From NCBI GenBank assembly GCA_004124295.1, contig SCKI01000011.1, forward strand, positions 30,924-94,923: 64,000 nucleotides of DNA, read 5' to 3'. The translations under genes were made by a program, and so were the position numbers. Positions 9,847 through 19,636 of the stretch are shown piece after piece. Each line of letters starts with the position of its first letter. Position 1 is the first letter of the stretch. The notes beneath the pieces are model-generated. The model saw only the letters and a program-made list of their open reading frames with translations. It had not been told where the DNA came from and did not search any database. The DNA comes from Fidelibacterota bacterium. GTDB lineage: Bacteria; Fidelibacterota; Marinisomatia; SCGC-AAA003-L08; TS1B11.

Positions 9847-10258
9847 AGATAACAACACACAGACCAACACCATTATCGGACCCAACACCATTTTTCAGGG
9901 GAACCTGGATGTGAAGGGCTCAGCGCTGGTCTATGGCACAGTCATTGGAGATATCACGGCCGCCGGGCTGGTGCGCACCGCCCAGGAATCGGTGGTTAAA
10001 GGCGCCATCGTGGCCAGCGAAGCGGTGATAGACGGTAGCCTTGAGGGCAGCCTTTCGGTGAAGGGCCGGGCCACCCTGGGCGCCAGCGCAAGGGTCGTCG
10101 GTGAGGTAAAGGTCGACATGCTGGTGATTGAGGAAGGGGCCCAGTTCACCGGAAAATGCAAAATGAAGGGGGCCAAGCCATCTACCGATGGGGCCGTGCA
10201 GCACGATAAAAAGCATCTCGAATCCGCTGACACCGATGTTAAAGATAATGAATCTTGA
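9839..10258 (+). CDS. Bactofilin cytoskeletal protein
   Basis: A 139-residue polymer-forming protein. The central region is made of short repeating beta-helix turns (GSALVYGTVIGDITAAGLV and following) flanked by polar, probably disordered ends, as in bactofilins (DUF583). These proteins assemble nucleotide-free filaments at the membrane and recruit wall enzymes. Its coding start lies within the end of the M23 peptidase gene, so the pair is co-translated. Its TGA overlaps the TTG of the next gene, which physically links shape genes to the ATP synthase operon. Confidence 0.92.
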   Translation: MAKDNNTQTNTIIGPNTIFQGNLDVKGSALVYGTVIGDITAAGLVRTAQESVVKGAIVASEAVIDGSLEGSLSVKGRATLGASARVVGEVKVDMLVIEEGAQFTGKCKMKGAKPSTDGAVQHDKKHLESADTDVKDNES

Positions 10259-10518
10259 CGGCCGCGATATCCATACGGGACCGCGCTGATCTCCCCTCCG
10301 GTAATTCTGTGGCATCAGGGTCCCCCTCAAACAAGAAGGCGCTGGTAGCAGCGCAGACGATGGCCGGTGCGGTTATCGGATTGGGCCTGCTCGGCTATCT
10401 TCTCGACCGCAAACTGGAGACGGCGCCGGCCCTCCTCCTGGCTGGTCTCATGCTGGGGTTGGTGGTGGGCTTTTACGATTTATGGAGGGCCATGTTTCCT
10501 CCCCAGGACCGCCCATGA
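10255..10518 (+). CDS. AtpZ/AtpI-family small membrane protein
   Basis: An 87-residue protein with a polar N-terminus and two transmembrane helices (about residues 33-50 and 58-76) joined by a short loop containing DRKLET. This is the layout of AtpZ/AtpI-type proteins encoded at the head of ATP synthase operons, which are implicated in Mg2+ or Ca2+ handling and c-ring assembly. It starts with TTG overlapping the bactofilin stop, and its own stop overlaps the next ATG (ATGA). No better start exists in frame. Confidence 0.8.
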   Translation: MTAAISIRDRADLPSGNSVASGSPSNKKALVAAQTMAGAVIGLGLLGYLLDRKLETAPALLLAGLMLGLVVGFYDLWRAMFPPQDRP

Positions 10519-10910
10519 GGCACCATCTTTATGCCGGCGCTCTGGCCGCTCTGCTGGGGCTGGCGGCCCTGCTGACCAGGCAGATAGCCGGGGGCAGCGC
10601 CGCATGGGCCCTGGCCGCGGGTGGCCTCGTTCCGGCCGTGGTTTCCTGGGTCAGTCTGGCCCTGCTGCTGGACGGCAGCCGGCCCCTCTCGGCCCAGACG
10701 CATCAGCGCGATATGCTGATTAACTTTTTTGCCAAGGTGCTGCTCATCGGCGGCTGGACGGTGGCGGTAGTGCTTGCCACGACCCTGCCCAGGACGGTTT
10801 TCGTGGCCTCCCTGCTGATCAATTTCATGGCTTGGCACCTGCTGGAGGCTTGGGCCTATCAGCATCGGCTCATTGCCGGCCGGCTGGGCACGGGCTCGGC
10901 GGCGGGTTGA
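10515..10910 (+). CDS. AtpI-like membrane protein at head of ATP synthase operon
   Basis: A 131-residue integral membrane protein with about four hydrophobic helices (two near the N-terminus, two near residues 75-115) and little sequence between them. Position between the atpZ-like gene and atpB, size and topology match the second small membrane protein (UncI/AtpI-like) commonly found there, which helps c-ring assembly in some bacteria. I use the ATG at 10515, which overlaps the upstream stop. An in-frame ATG at 10482 would add 11 residues coded inside the upstream gene and is less likely. Confidence 0.7.
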   Translation: MRHHLYAGALAALLGLAALLTRQIAGGSAAWALAAGGLVPAVVSWVSLALLLDGSRPLSAQTHQRDMLINFFAKVLLIGGWTVAVVLATTLPRTVFVASLLINFMAWHLLEAWAYQHRLIAGRLGTGSAAG

Positions 10911-10928
10911 TTCAAATCAAGGGACGAC

Positions 10929-11738
10929 ATGGCGATTCAGGATCATTCTGAACCCATCGGTACGGTCATCCTGCACCACGTCACCAACAGCGACGTGCTG
11001 TGGCCCCTGAGCCTGTTCGGTTTCGATATCTCCATCACCAAGCATGTGATCATGCTGTGGATAGCCGGGGCCGTGGTGCTGACGGCGTTTCTGCTGGGTA
11101 GCCGGCGCTATCGGAGGGAGCGCGATCCGCTGCCGACCGGTTTCAGCAACATGCTGGAAATGGTCGTGGAATTCGTGCACAAGAGCATTGTGACACCCAA
11201 CGTCGGGGCGGCGCATGCGGCCCGCTGGTCGCCGTTGATGCTGACCTTTTTCACCCTGATTTTTACGGCCAACATCCTGGGCATGATTCCCATCTTTGAC
11301 CTCATTCCCGGCGGCGGAGGCGGAACAGCCACGGGGAACGTGAATGTGACTGCGGCGCTGGCGATCATCACCTTCCTGGCCATCATTGTTGCCGGCACCC
11401 TGGAGCACGGCTTCATTGGCCATTGGCGCAACCTGGTACCCCCCGGTATCCCCTGGCCGGTGCTGTTTATACTGATACCCATCGAGATTCTGGGCATGTT
11501 TGTGCGGCCCTTCGCGCTGACCATGCGGCTGGCGGCCAATATGACTGCCGGACACATCGCCATGCTGGCCATCCTGGCGCCCATATTTCTGCTGGGCAGC
11601 CCCTGGGTGGGCCTTGGCTCGGTGCCGCTGAATGTCGGCATCTTCTTCCTGGAGATCATCGTCGCCCTGGTGCAGGCCTACGTGTTCACCCTGTTGTCAG
11701 CCGTGTTCATCGGGGCGGCCATTCATCCGGAGCATTAA
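10929..11738 (+). CDS. atpB: ATP synthase Fo subunit a
   Basis: A 269-residue multi-helix membrane protein. The essential stator arginine lies in the helix PFALTMRLAANMTAGH, the signature of subunit a, which with the c-ring forms the two half-channels for proton passage. The N-terminal 45 residues precede the first of about six helices. It begins 18 bases after the atpI-like gene and is followed by atpE after a 68-base gap. The length is typical for the long bacterial form. Confidence 0.95.
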   Translation: MAIQDHSEPIGTVILHHVTNSDVLWPLSLFGFDISITKHVIMLWIAGAVVLTAFLLGSRRYRRERDPLPTGFSNMLEMVVEFVHKSIVTPNVGAAHAARWSPLMLTFFTLIFTANILGMIPIFDLIPGGGGGTATGNVNVTAALAIITFLAIIVAGTLEHGFIGHWRNLVPPGIPWPVLFILIPIEILGMFVRPFALTMRLAANMTAGHIAMLAILAPIFLLGSPWVGLGSVPLNVGIFFLEIIVALVQAYVFTLLSAVFIGAAIHPEH

Positions 11739-11806
11739 GATTTGAACTTGTCTTGAGGTCGCTGACTTCGAGCAAACCTAACCTAATAAGTGAGGGTCAC
11801 ATAGAA

Positions 11807-12130
11807 ATGAAAATGAAACGCCTGAGCCGAATGCTATTATTTGTAGCCCTGTTCGCAGGTCTGTCCGCCCCGGCTGCCCTGGGGGCTCAGGAAGCTGCCG
11901 CCGCCGGATCATCCGGGATTGCCCTGCTGGGGGCTGCCCTGGGAGCCGGATTGGTGGTCATCGGCGCCGGTATGGGCATCGGACGCTTTGCCGCCGCCGC
12001 CGCCGAAAGCACGGCCCGCCAGCCCGAGGCCGCCGCCGATATCCGGGCCGCCATCAACCTGCCCCTGTTCCTGCTGGAAGGGGTGGCCATCATTGCCGAA
12101 GTGGTCTGTCTGCTGATCGTACTGCTGTAG
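11807..12130 (+). CDS. atpE: ATP synthase Fo subunit c, with signal-like N-terminal extension
   Basis: A 107-residue proteolipid: two transmembrane helices joined by the polar loop with the RQPEA motif, and the ion-binding Glu in helix 2 (LFLLEGVAII). The residue after that Glu is Gly rather than the Ser/Thr common in sodium-binding rings, suggesting proton use. Unlike the usual 70-90 residue form, it has about 26 extra N-terminal residues that look like a cleavable signal peptide ending in ALGA before the first helix. The start at 11807 follows a GAGGGT Shine-Dalgarno-like stretch. Confidence 0.93.
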   Translation: MKMKRLSRMLLFVALFAGLSAPAALGAQEAAAAGSSGIALLGAALGAGLVVIGAGMGIGRFAAAAAESTARQPEAAADIRAAINLPLFLLEGVAIIAEVVCLLIVLL

Positions 12131-12134
12131 CGCC

Positions 12135-12629
12135 ATGGAAAAACTGGTTAGTCTCGACACCGGTCTGATCTTCTGGACCTGGACCACCTTCCTCATCGTC
12201 CTGGTGATATTGGCGACCAAGGCCTGGGGCCCTATGATCGAGGCCCTGGAGCGGCGTCAACATAATATCGCAGAGGCCCTCGCCGCAGCCGACAAGGCCC
12301 GCGCCGAAACCGGGGAGATGAGCGCCAAATACGAGCAGCAGCTCCGCGCCGGCCGGGTTGAGGCCCAGGAAATCCTGACCGAAGCCAGGGTCACGGCCCA
12401 AAAATTACGCGCCGGTATAGAGGCCACAGCGCATACCAAGGCCGATGAAATTGTCGCTTCGGCGCAGGAGCGCATCGAGGCCGAGAAGGTAAAGGCCATC
12501 GCCGAAATACGCGCCACGGTGGTAGACCTGTCGCTGGAAATCGCCGGGAAGGTGCTGGAGCGCAACATCACTTCCGCCGACAATCAGAAGTTGGCCGAGG
12601 CCAGCCTGCGGCAGATCGGCAAGGCTTGA
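12135..12629 (+). CDS. atpF: ATP synthase Fo subunit b
   Basis: A 164-residue peripheral-stalk subunit. It has a single N-terminal membrane helix (LIFWTWTTFLIVLVILA region), then a long charged alpha-helix with the right-handed coiled-coil composition (Ala, Glu, Lys, Arg-rich, residues 35-145). It dimerises and links Fo subunit a to the delta subunit at the top of F1. The gene starts four bases after atpE, and its stop overlaps the atpH start (TGATG), so translation is coupled. Confidence 0.95.
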   Translation: MEKLVSLDTGLIFWTWTTFLIVLVILATKAWGPMIEALERRQHNIAEALAAADKARAETGEMSAKYEQQLRAGRVEAQEILTEARVTAQKLRAGIEATAHTKADEIVASAQERIEAEKVKAIAEIRATVVDLSLEIAGKVLERNITSADNQKLAEASLRQIGKA

Positions 12630-13162
12630 TGCGCGCAGCCGGCGACATCCGGAAATTGGCCCGCGCCGTGCTGGCCGCAGCCCGGGAGCTAGATGCGGTT
12701 GACGACCTGGTCGACCGGCTGCAGCTCATCGAAGGGCTGTTTCGGGAGAGCCAGCCGTTCCGCCACCTGCTGATCACCCGGCGCATCGCCCCCGGCGACA
12801 AGCTGGCCATCCTGCGCAAGACGCTCGGTGCAGCGCTGGGCGAACTCGAATACGGCGCCCTGGAATTCCTGATGGAGCAGCAGTTGGGGTCCCGTCTGCC
12901 GGAGCTGGTGCGCACTGTCGCCCGGTTGGCCGCCTCGCAGGGCGGCAGCTTGGCGCTGACCATTACCACTGCCGAGGCGCTGCCCGCCGATCAGGTGCGC
13001 AGGTTGGCCGACCGGCTGGCAAAGTCACTGGGGCGGACTGTGCGCGCCTCTGCCCACACCGACCCGGCCCTGCTGGGGGGGCTCAAGCTCCGCCTGGGGA
13101 ATACGCTGGTGGACGGCTCGCTGGCCCGGCGGCTGGAAAAAGTACGCCAGGGTCTGGCCTGA
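12629..13162 (+). CDS. atpH: ATP synthase F1 subunit delta
   Basis: A 177-residue soluble subunit that connects the peripheral stalk to the alpha subunits. The N-terminal six-helix domain (residues 1-105) contains the ITRRIAPGDKLAILRKTL segment, and the C-terminal part ends with the family signature DPALLGGLKLRLGNTLVDGS. The ATG at 12629 shares its A with the upstream TGA; a TTG one codon earlier is also possible. Its place between atpF and atpA is canonical. Confidence 0.95.
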   Translation: MRAAGDIRKLARAVLAAARELDAVDDLVDRLQLIEGLFRESQPFRHLLITRRIAPGDKLAILRKTLGAALGELEYGALEFLMEQQLGSRLPELVRTVARLAASQGGSLALTITTAEALPADQVRRLADRLAKSLGRTVRASAHTDPALLGGLKLRLGNTLVDGSLARRLEKVRQGLA

Positions 13163-13210
13163 TAATTTTATGCTGTCCGAAATCCTTAAAAAATTGGAGT
13201 CAATGGTTGT

Positions 13211-14740
13211 ATGTCTGTTGAATTAGAAGCGGGAAAAATATCTGCCCTGTTAAAGGCGCAACTGGAGGCCTTCAAGGTTGACCTGGATGTGTCCGAAGTG
13301 GGCGAAGTGATCACGATTGGCGACGGCGTGGCCCGGGTCCACGGGTTGGATAACGTGATGGCCGGCGAGCTCGTCGAGCTGCCCAACAATGTCTTTGGCA
13401 TGGCCCTGAACCTGGAGGAGGACAACGTTGGCATTGTCCTCTTTGGCGAGACCCGGCTGGTCAAGGAAGGCGATCTGGCCACCCGCACCGGCCGGGTGGT
13501 GGAGATCGGCGTCGGTAAAGGGATGCTCGGCCGGGTGGTGAGTCCCCTGGGCTTGCCCATAGACGGCAAGGGGGACATCAAAACCGAGCAGAACATGCCC
13601 ATCGAACGCAAGGCGCCGGGAGTTATTTTCCGGCAACCGGTCCATGAGCCGCTGCAGACCGGCCTGAAGGCCATCGACAGCATGGTCCCCATCGGCCGGG
13701 GCCAGCGGGAGCTGATCATTGGCGACCGCCAGACCGGCAAGACGGCCATCGCCCTGGACACCATTATCAATCAGCAGGATACGCACCAGACCGATGCCCC
13801 GGTCTACTGCATCTATGTGGCCATCGGCCAGAAGGCCTCTACGGTGGCTACCGCCGTGGCCGAGCTGGAGAAGGCGGGGGCCATGGATTACACCGTGGTG
13901 GTGGCCGCCAGCGCCTCCGAACCGGCGCCGTTGCAGTTTATTGCCCCCTATTCCGGGGCCACTCTGGGCGAGTATTTCCGGGACAACAGCATGCACGCCC
14001 TGGTGATCTATGACGACCTGAGCAAGCACGCTACCGCCTACCGGCAGATGTCGCTGCTGCTGCGGCGGCCCCCGGGGCGGGAAGCCTACCCGGGCGACAT
14101 TTTCTACCTGCACAGCCGGCTGCTGGAACGGGCCGCCAAGGTGAATGACGATCTGGGCGGCGGTTCCCTGACGGCTCTGCCCATCATTGAAACCCAGGCC
14201 GGCGATGTGGCGGCATATATCCCCACCAACGTTATTTCCATTACCGATGGTCAGATATTCCTGGAAACCAACCTGTTCAACTCCGGCATCCGGCCGGCGG
14301 TGAGTCCGGGCATCTCCGTTTCCCGGGTCGGGGGCAACGCCCAGATCAAGGCCATGCGCAAAGTGGCCGGTTCGCTGCGGCTGGAGCTGGCCCAGTTCCG
14401 CGAGCTGGAGGCCTTTGCCAAGTTCGGCTCGGATTTGGACAAGGCCACCCAACAGCAGTTGACCCGGGGCGAACGCCTGCGCGAAATCCTGAAGCAGGAC
14501 CAGTACCGGCCGGTGCCCGTTGAGGAGCAGGTGGCCATCATATTTGCCGCCGTGGAAGGCTTCCTGGACGATCTGCCGCTGGACAGGATGAAGCAGTTCG
14601 AAGCCGAGTACATCGACTATTTACGGGCCAACGCCGGTGCGCACCTGGCGGCCATTGTCCAGACGGGCCAGCTGGATGATGCCACGGCCGATGGGCTGAA
14701 AACTGCCACCGCCGATTTCGTAAAAATCTTTTCCGCCTGA
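13211..14740 (+). CDS. atpA: ATP synthase F1 subunit alpha
   Basis: A 509-residue non-catalytic nucleotide-binding subunit. Walker A is GDRQTGKT at residues 171-178, and the subunit's arginine-finger region lies in the [14 protein letters not shown] segment. The N-terminal beta-barrel and C-terminal helical bundle are both present, and the length is standard. A 48-base gap separates it from atpH, and a GGAGT sequence lies shortly upstream of the ATG. Confidence 0.98.
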   Translation: MSVELEAGKISALLKAQLEAFKVDLDVSEVGEVITIGDGVARVHGLDNVMAGELVELPNNVFGMALNLEEDNVGIVLFGETRLVKEGDLATRTGRVVEIGVGKGMLGRVVSPLGLPIDGKGDIKTEQNMPIERKAPGVIFRQPVHEPLQTGLKAIDSMVPIGRGQRELIIGDRQTGKTAIALDTIINQQDTHQTDAPVYCIYVAIGQKASTVATAVAELEKAGAMDYTVVVAASASEPAPLQFIAPYSGATLGEYFRDNSMHALVIYDDLSKHATAYRQMSLLLRRPPGREAYPGDIFYLHSRLLERAAKVNDDLGGGSLTALPIIETQAGDVAAYIPTNVISITDGQIFLETNLFNSGIRPAVSPGISVSRVGGNAQIKAMRKVAGSLRLELAQFRELEAFAKFGSDLDKATQQQLTRGERLREILKQDQYRPVPVEEQVAIIFAAVEGFLDDLPLDRMKQFEAEYIDYLRANAGAHLAAIVQTGQLDDATADGLKTATADFVKIFSA

Positions 14741-14752
14741 CCGGGAGCGCCA

Positions 14753-15622
14753 GTGGCCAGTCTAAAAAACATACGCAGCCGAATCGGCTCGGTAAAGAGT
14801 ATCCAGCAGGTGACCCGGGCCATGAAGATGGTCGCGGCGGCCAAACTTCGCCGGGCGCAGAACAGCATGCTCCAGGCCCGGCCCTACGCAAACCGGCTGC
14901 GGGATGTCCTCTATAACCTGCTGCCCCAGGTGGACCGGGAACAGTTGCCGGTGCTGCAGGTGCGCCCGGAGATCAAGCGCACCCTGATGGTAGTGGTGAC
15001 ATCGGACCGGGGCATGGCGGCAGGCTTCAACAACAATCTGATCAGGCGGGCCCAGGACCATATTGATAAGCTGGGCAAGGAGAACGTCAGCCTGATCTGT
15101 GTGGGCCGCAAGGGGCGGGACCACTTCCGCCGCCGGGACTACCCGACAGTGGCTTCCTACATCGACTTCTGGTCCGCACTGAGTTTTGAGCATGCCACCG
15201 GGCTGGGGGCGCAGATCGTGGGCCGCTATGAGTCCCGCGAGGCCGACCAGGTGCTGGTGTACTTCAACGAGTTCGGCAATGTGATGCGCCAGGACATCCG
15301 GCTGGAGAAACTGCTGCCGCTGCAGGTGGAGGAAGGGGTCGATATCGATACCCGGGAGGTGCTGTTTGAGCCGTCACGGGAGGACGTGGTGGCCGGGTTG
15401 GTCCCGCGGCATCTGAACGTGCAGGTATGGCGTTATCTGCTCGAATCGTATGCTGCCGAACAGGCCGCCCGGATGACGGCCATGGAAAATGCCACCGAAA
15501 ACGCCGGTGAGGTGATCAGCAACCTGCAGCTGATCTATAACAAGGCCCGGCAGTCGGATATCACCAAGGAAATCCTGGATATCGTTGGCGGAGCAGAGGC
15601 CCTGGCCGCAGCGGAGAAATGA
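14753..15622 (+). CDS. atpG: ATP synthase F1 subunit gamma
   Basis: A 289-residue central rotor subunit. The N-terminal coiled-coil helix (SLKNIRSRIGSVKSIQQVTR, KMVAAAKLRRAQ) and the matching C-terminal helix with the signature AEQAARMTAMENATENAGE are both intact. These long helices form the shaft that turns inside the alpha3-beta3 ring. It starts with GTG 12 bases after atpA. Downstream, the operon is interrupted by a 220-base repeat element before atpD. Confidence 0.96.
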   Translation: MASLKNIRSRIGSVKSIQQVTRAMKMVAAAKLRRAQNSMLQARPYANRLRDVLYNLLPQVDREQLPVLQVRPEIKRTLMVVVTSDRGMAAGFNNNLIRRAQDHIDKLGKENVSLICVGRKGRDHFRRRDYPTVASYIDFWSALSFEHATGLGAQIVGRYESREADQVLVYFNEFGNVMRQDIRLEKLLPLQVEEGVDIDTREVLFEPSREDVVAGLVPRHLNVQVWRYLLESYAAEQAARMTAMENATENAGEVISNLQLIYNKARQSDITKEILDIVGGAEALAAAEK

Positions 15623-15631
15623 ACCATCTTT

Positions 15632-15851
15632 TTAACCGCCAAGACGCCAAGGGCGCCAAGTAGTGCAGGAACCCGATGCTGATATTGATGAACTGGCCCA
15701 TAGGGTTATTGGTGCGGCAATTGAGGTTCACAGACAGTTGGGGCCGGGATTACTCATCAATTTTAATGCAGCCATTTTGAAACAGGGAATTAAGCGAGTC
15801 GTACTTACATGACATTCGAACTTTTGGCGACCTTGGCGCCTTGGCGGTTAA
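15632..15851 (+). mobile_element. 220-bp inverted-repeat element inside the atp operon
   Basis: Two near-perfect inverted repeats of about 29 bases bound this segment: 15632-15660 (begins TTAACCGCCAAGACGCCAAG) and 15821-15851 (ends CTTGGCGCCTTGGCGGTTAA). They differ at only a few positions. The inside holds a gutted GxxExxY gene. Repeats of the CCGCCAAG type next to GxxExxY genes occur in many bacterial genomes, so this looks like a miniature derivative of that unit. It sits between atpG and atpD without breaking either gene. A transcript could fold into a long hairpin here, which might affect the relative expression of the two parts of the operon. Confidence 0.8.
15663..15812 (+). pseudogene. 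Internally deleted GxxExxY-family gene
   Basis: A 49-codon open frame starts with GTG. It fuses the N-terminal signature of GxxExxY proteins (ELAHRVIGAAIEVHRQLGPG) directly to their C-terminal end (LLINFNAAILKQGIKRVVL). The middle 70 or so residues, which carry the PD-(D/E)XK-like nuclease core, are missing in frame. The junction falls at a GLL sequence that occurs at both places in full-length members, suggesting deletion at a short repeat. The product cannot be an active nuclease. Confidence 0.8.
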
Positions 15852-15876
15852 GCATTATTACTCTTTGGGAGCGTAA

Positions 15877-17271
<1,395 letters not shown>

Positions 17272-17274
17272 CCG

Positions 17275-17682
17275 ATGGCAGCCACTTTCCAGCTGGAGAT
17301 CGTCACCCCCACCAAAGTGGTCGATTGCGGCCAGGTGGACTACCTCCGGGCCCCCGGCCAGGACGGCCTGTTCGGTGTACAGGCCCGCCATACCGTCACC
17401 ATGGCCCGCCTCGATATAGGCGAGGTGAAGGTGGTTGCCGGTGGGAAGCAGCGCTTCTTTGCCATCGGCCCCGGCTATGCCGACATCCACGGCGGAAGTG
17501 TGCAGCTGCTGGTGGAGTCGCTGGAGGAAGCCGGCGACATTGACGAGGCCCGGGCCAAATCGGCCCTGGAGCGGGCTCGGCAGCGCCTCGAACACCGCAC
17601 CGCCACGGATGTGGACGGCACCCGGGCCGAAGCGGCCCTGCTGCGGGCCACCATTCGCTTGCACGTCGCCGAACGGGGGTAA
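17275..17682 (+). CDS. atpC: ATP synthase F1 subunit epsilon
   Basis: A 135-residue subunit. The N-terminal beta-sandwich (residues 1-85, containing the FGVQARHTVTMARLDIGEV segment) binds gamma and the c-ring. The C-terminal two-helix hairpin (EEAGDIDEARAKSALERARQ and following) can block rotation in many bacteria. It starts three bases after atpD stops and is the last gene of the operon. The downstream gene is AT-rich and unrelated. Confidence 0.95.
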   Translation: MAATFQLEIVTPTKVVDCGQVDYLRAPGQDGLFGVQARHTVTMARLDIGEVKVVAGGKQRFFAIGPGYADIHGGSVQLLVESLEEAGDIDEARAKSALERARQRLEHRTATDVDGTRAEAALLRATIRLHVAERG

Positions 17683-17774
17683 GGGGGAAGAATATTATAC
17701 AAACATAACCTCACATTAGGTAAAATACGCCTATCACAATTTTCCGGACCTAGTTTTCACCTGTGAGTTGAAAA

Positions 17775-19454
17775 ATGAAACTAACATCAATTGGGGTAGG
17801 CAATTACCGAAGTATTGGCGCTAACCTTGCGCCAATTGATCTAGTAAAAAAAATAAATGTCCTAATTGGACCTAATAATTCCGGTAAGTCAAATATATTT
17901 AGTGCGTTAGAATACTTTACTAAGATGAGCCAACGCAAGCTGAACAGGAATGATTATCACCGCCATGATGAGGAAATCCTGCCCCGAATTCGGTTCAGCT
18001 GCCAAATAGGCACAGAACGTGATCCATTTTATCCCTGGTTTGAGTTTGATGTAATTGACGATCAGGTAATTCCTCGAGATAATTATTACGGGGATAAGCC
18101 CACAATTGAGTCGTGTCGGTTGCTTCTGCGCGAGCGATACATTCGGAATAATAAGCAGATCGAAAGTATGGATAAAACTCAAGCGCAAAGTATCCTGTTT
18201 GAGAAACTAATGGCTGATTCTCGCCTTTACACTGATCTGATTAATCAAATACCTAGTGTAGCAATTGTTCCTCATACCCGACAATTAGGGAGGGAAGCAA
18301 ATCAACAGGATTTATCTGGATCATCAATCCTTGCACATATTGCAGATTGGCAGCATCCTTCCACGGGCATGGAAAAACAGGCAGAATATTTTTCTGCCAT
18401 TCAAGATTTACTCAGAAAGTTGATACGTTTGCCACGAGCAAATTTGGAAGCAAGAGCCCCTCAAGCAGGAGGGGACACTCTTATTGTTGACAACGAAGGA
18501 CTGAGATTGCCCATCGAATCTTATGGAACTGGGGTGCATGAAGTAATAATTCTCGCAGCAGCGCTGTTTGAAGAAAAATATGGCTTGTTATGCATCGAAG
18601 AGCCTGAAATTCATTTGCACCCAGCGCTCCAAAGAGAACTATTAATTTTTCTAAAAAACGAAGCTCCAGGAAAATATCTTATATCTACCCACTCAAATGT
18701 GTTCATTAGACCTGGTGCAGATATTCAGGTAGTGCGGATAACACATGATGGCAGTTCTACGCAGACATCTCGGGTGACATCCTCAGCTGAATCAATCCAA
18801 ATTCTTGACGACCTCGGAGTCCAAGCTAGCGATATTCTACAGGCAAATTTTGTTTTGTGGGTTGAGGGGCCGACAGATCGAATCTATATAAAACATTGGC
18901 TGGAATTAATGGCTCCTAAAATAAATGAAGGGAGCCATTTCACGGTAATGTTTTACGGTGGAAGATTACTATCGCACCTTTCATTCGGCAGGGAAAATAA
19001 TAAAGATATATTTCTAATTGATATGCTGAAACTAAACCAAAGATGCGCTGTAGTAATGGACAGTGATCGTACTAGAGTTTACCAAAGGCTAAACTATACG
19101 AAAGAGAGGATTAGGCAAGAGTGCGCGTCTAATGGTTTATTCTGCTGGGTGACTGAATATCGCGAGATTGAAAATTACATTCCAGATAAGGTGTGGATTG
19201 AAGCGCTAGGTGGTAATAATCCGACCGCTAAAACGGTGTGGTCCGCCGATGGCAAATACCGGCAAATCCAAGACGAACTAAAAAGGCTAAGGAGCGGGGG
19301 CGCTTTCCCGAGGGTGGATTATGAGCATAATAAAGTACACTACGCTAGGAAAGTAATAGGGCATATTGAGACAGCGAATATGTCCAGCAATCTCCAGAGA
19401 ATGATAAAATCCTTGGCCCTAAAAATTCGGGATGCCAATTTCGATTCTCTCTAG
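17775..19454 (+). CDS. OLD-family ATP-dependent nuclease (AAA ATPase + TOPRIM)
   Basis: A 559-residue protein. The N-terminal ABC-type ATPase has Walker A IGPNNSGKSN at residues 31-40 and Walker B LLCIEEPEIHLHP near residue 275. The C-terminal TOPRIM nuclease has its Glu in LWVEGPTDR and its Asp pair in VVMDSDR. This order defines overcoming-lysogenization-defect nucleases. No UvrD-type helicase gene follows, so it resembles stand-alone class 1 OLD rather than the Gabija system. It is much more AT-rich than atpC and aspS on either side, indicating transfer. Phage or plasmid defence is the known role for relatives; activity here is inferred. Confidence 0.88.
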   Translation: MKLTSIGVGNYRSIGANLAPIDLVKKINVLIGPNNSGKSNIFSALEYFTKMSQRKLNRNDYHRHDEEILPRIRFSCQIGTERDPFYPWFEFDVIDDQVIPRDNYYGDKPTIESCRLLLRERYIRNNKQIESMDKTQAQSILFEKLMADSRLYTDLINQIPSVAIVPHTRQLGREANQQDLSGSSILAHIADWQHPSTGMEKQAEYFSAIQDLLRKLIRLPRANLEARAPQAGGDTLIVDNEGLRLPIESYGTGVHEVIILAAALFEEKYGLLCIEEPEIHLHPALQRELLIFLKNEAPGKYLISTHSNVFIRPGADIQVVRITHDGSSTQTSRVTSSAESIQILDDLGVQASDILQANFVLWVEGPTDRIYIKHWLELMAPKINEGSHFTVMFYGGRLLSHLSFGRENNKDIFLIDMLKLNQRCAVVMDSDRTRVYQRLNYTKERIRQECASNGLFCWVTEYREIENYIPDKVWIEALGGNNPTAKTVWSADGKYRQIQDELKRLRSGGAFPRVDYEHNKVHYARKVIGHIETANMSSNLQRMIKSLALKIRDANFDSL

Positions 19455-19521
19455 ATTAGGTCGCTCTATTAGATGATTTTTATGTCCTGCTAATCACTCT
19501 TGGGGTGAATTCCTGATTCCC

Positions 19522-19549
19522 CTTAGCGTTCTTGGCACCTTGGCGGTTT
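19522..19549 (-). repeat. Solitary copy of the CCGCCAAG repeat
   Basis: Read on the minus strand, this 28-base stretch is AAACCGCCAAGGTGCCAAGA followed by ACGCTAAG. It matches one arm of the inverted repeat that bounds the element in the atp operon. No partner arm was seen before the OLD nuclease gene. It may be the remaining end of a second, eroded element that arrived with or next to that gene. Confidence 0.65.
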
Positions 19550-19636
19550 CCTTTAATCGCCCCCATGTCCCCTTTGCTGCCATTTCCCGACCGTAACCTG
19601 TAACTTCGCCCAACCTGAGCACAGGAGAAGTTTGGT

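Noticed and set aside
13250..14452. A 400-codon open frame opposite atpA
   Set aside because: Shadow of a strongly conserved gene in GC-rich DNA; no motif or ribosome site.
17775..19454. Gabija defence system
   Set aside because: The OLD-type protein resembles GajA, but no GajB-like helicase gene is adjacent; aspS follows directly.
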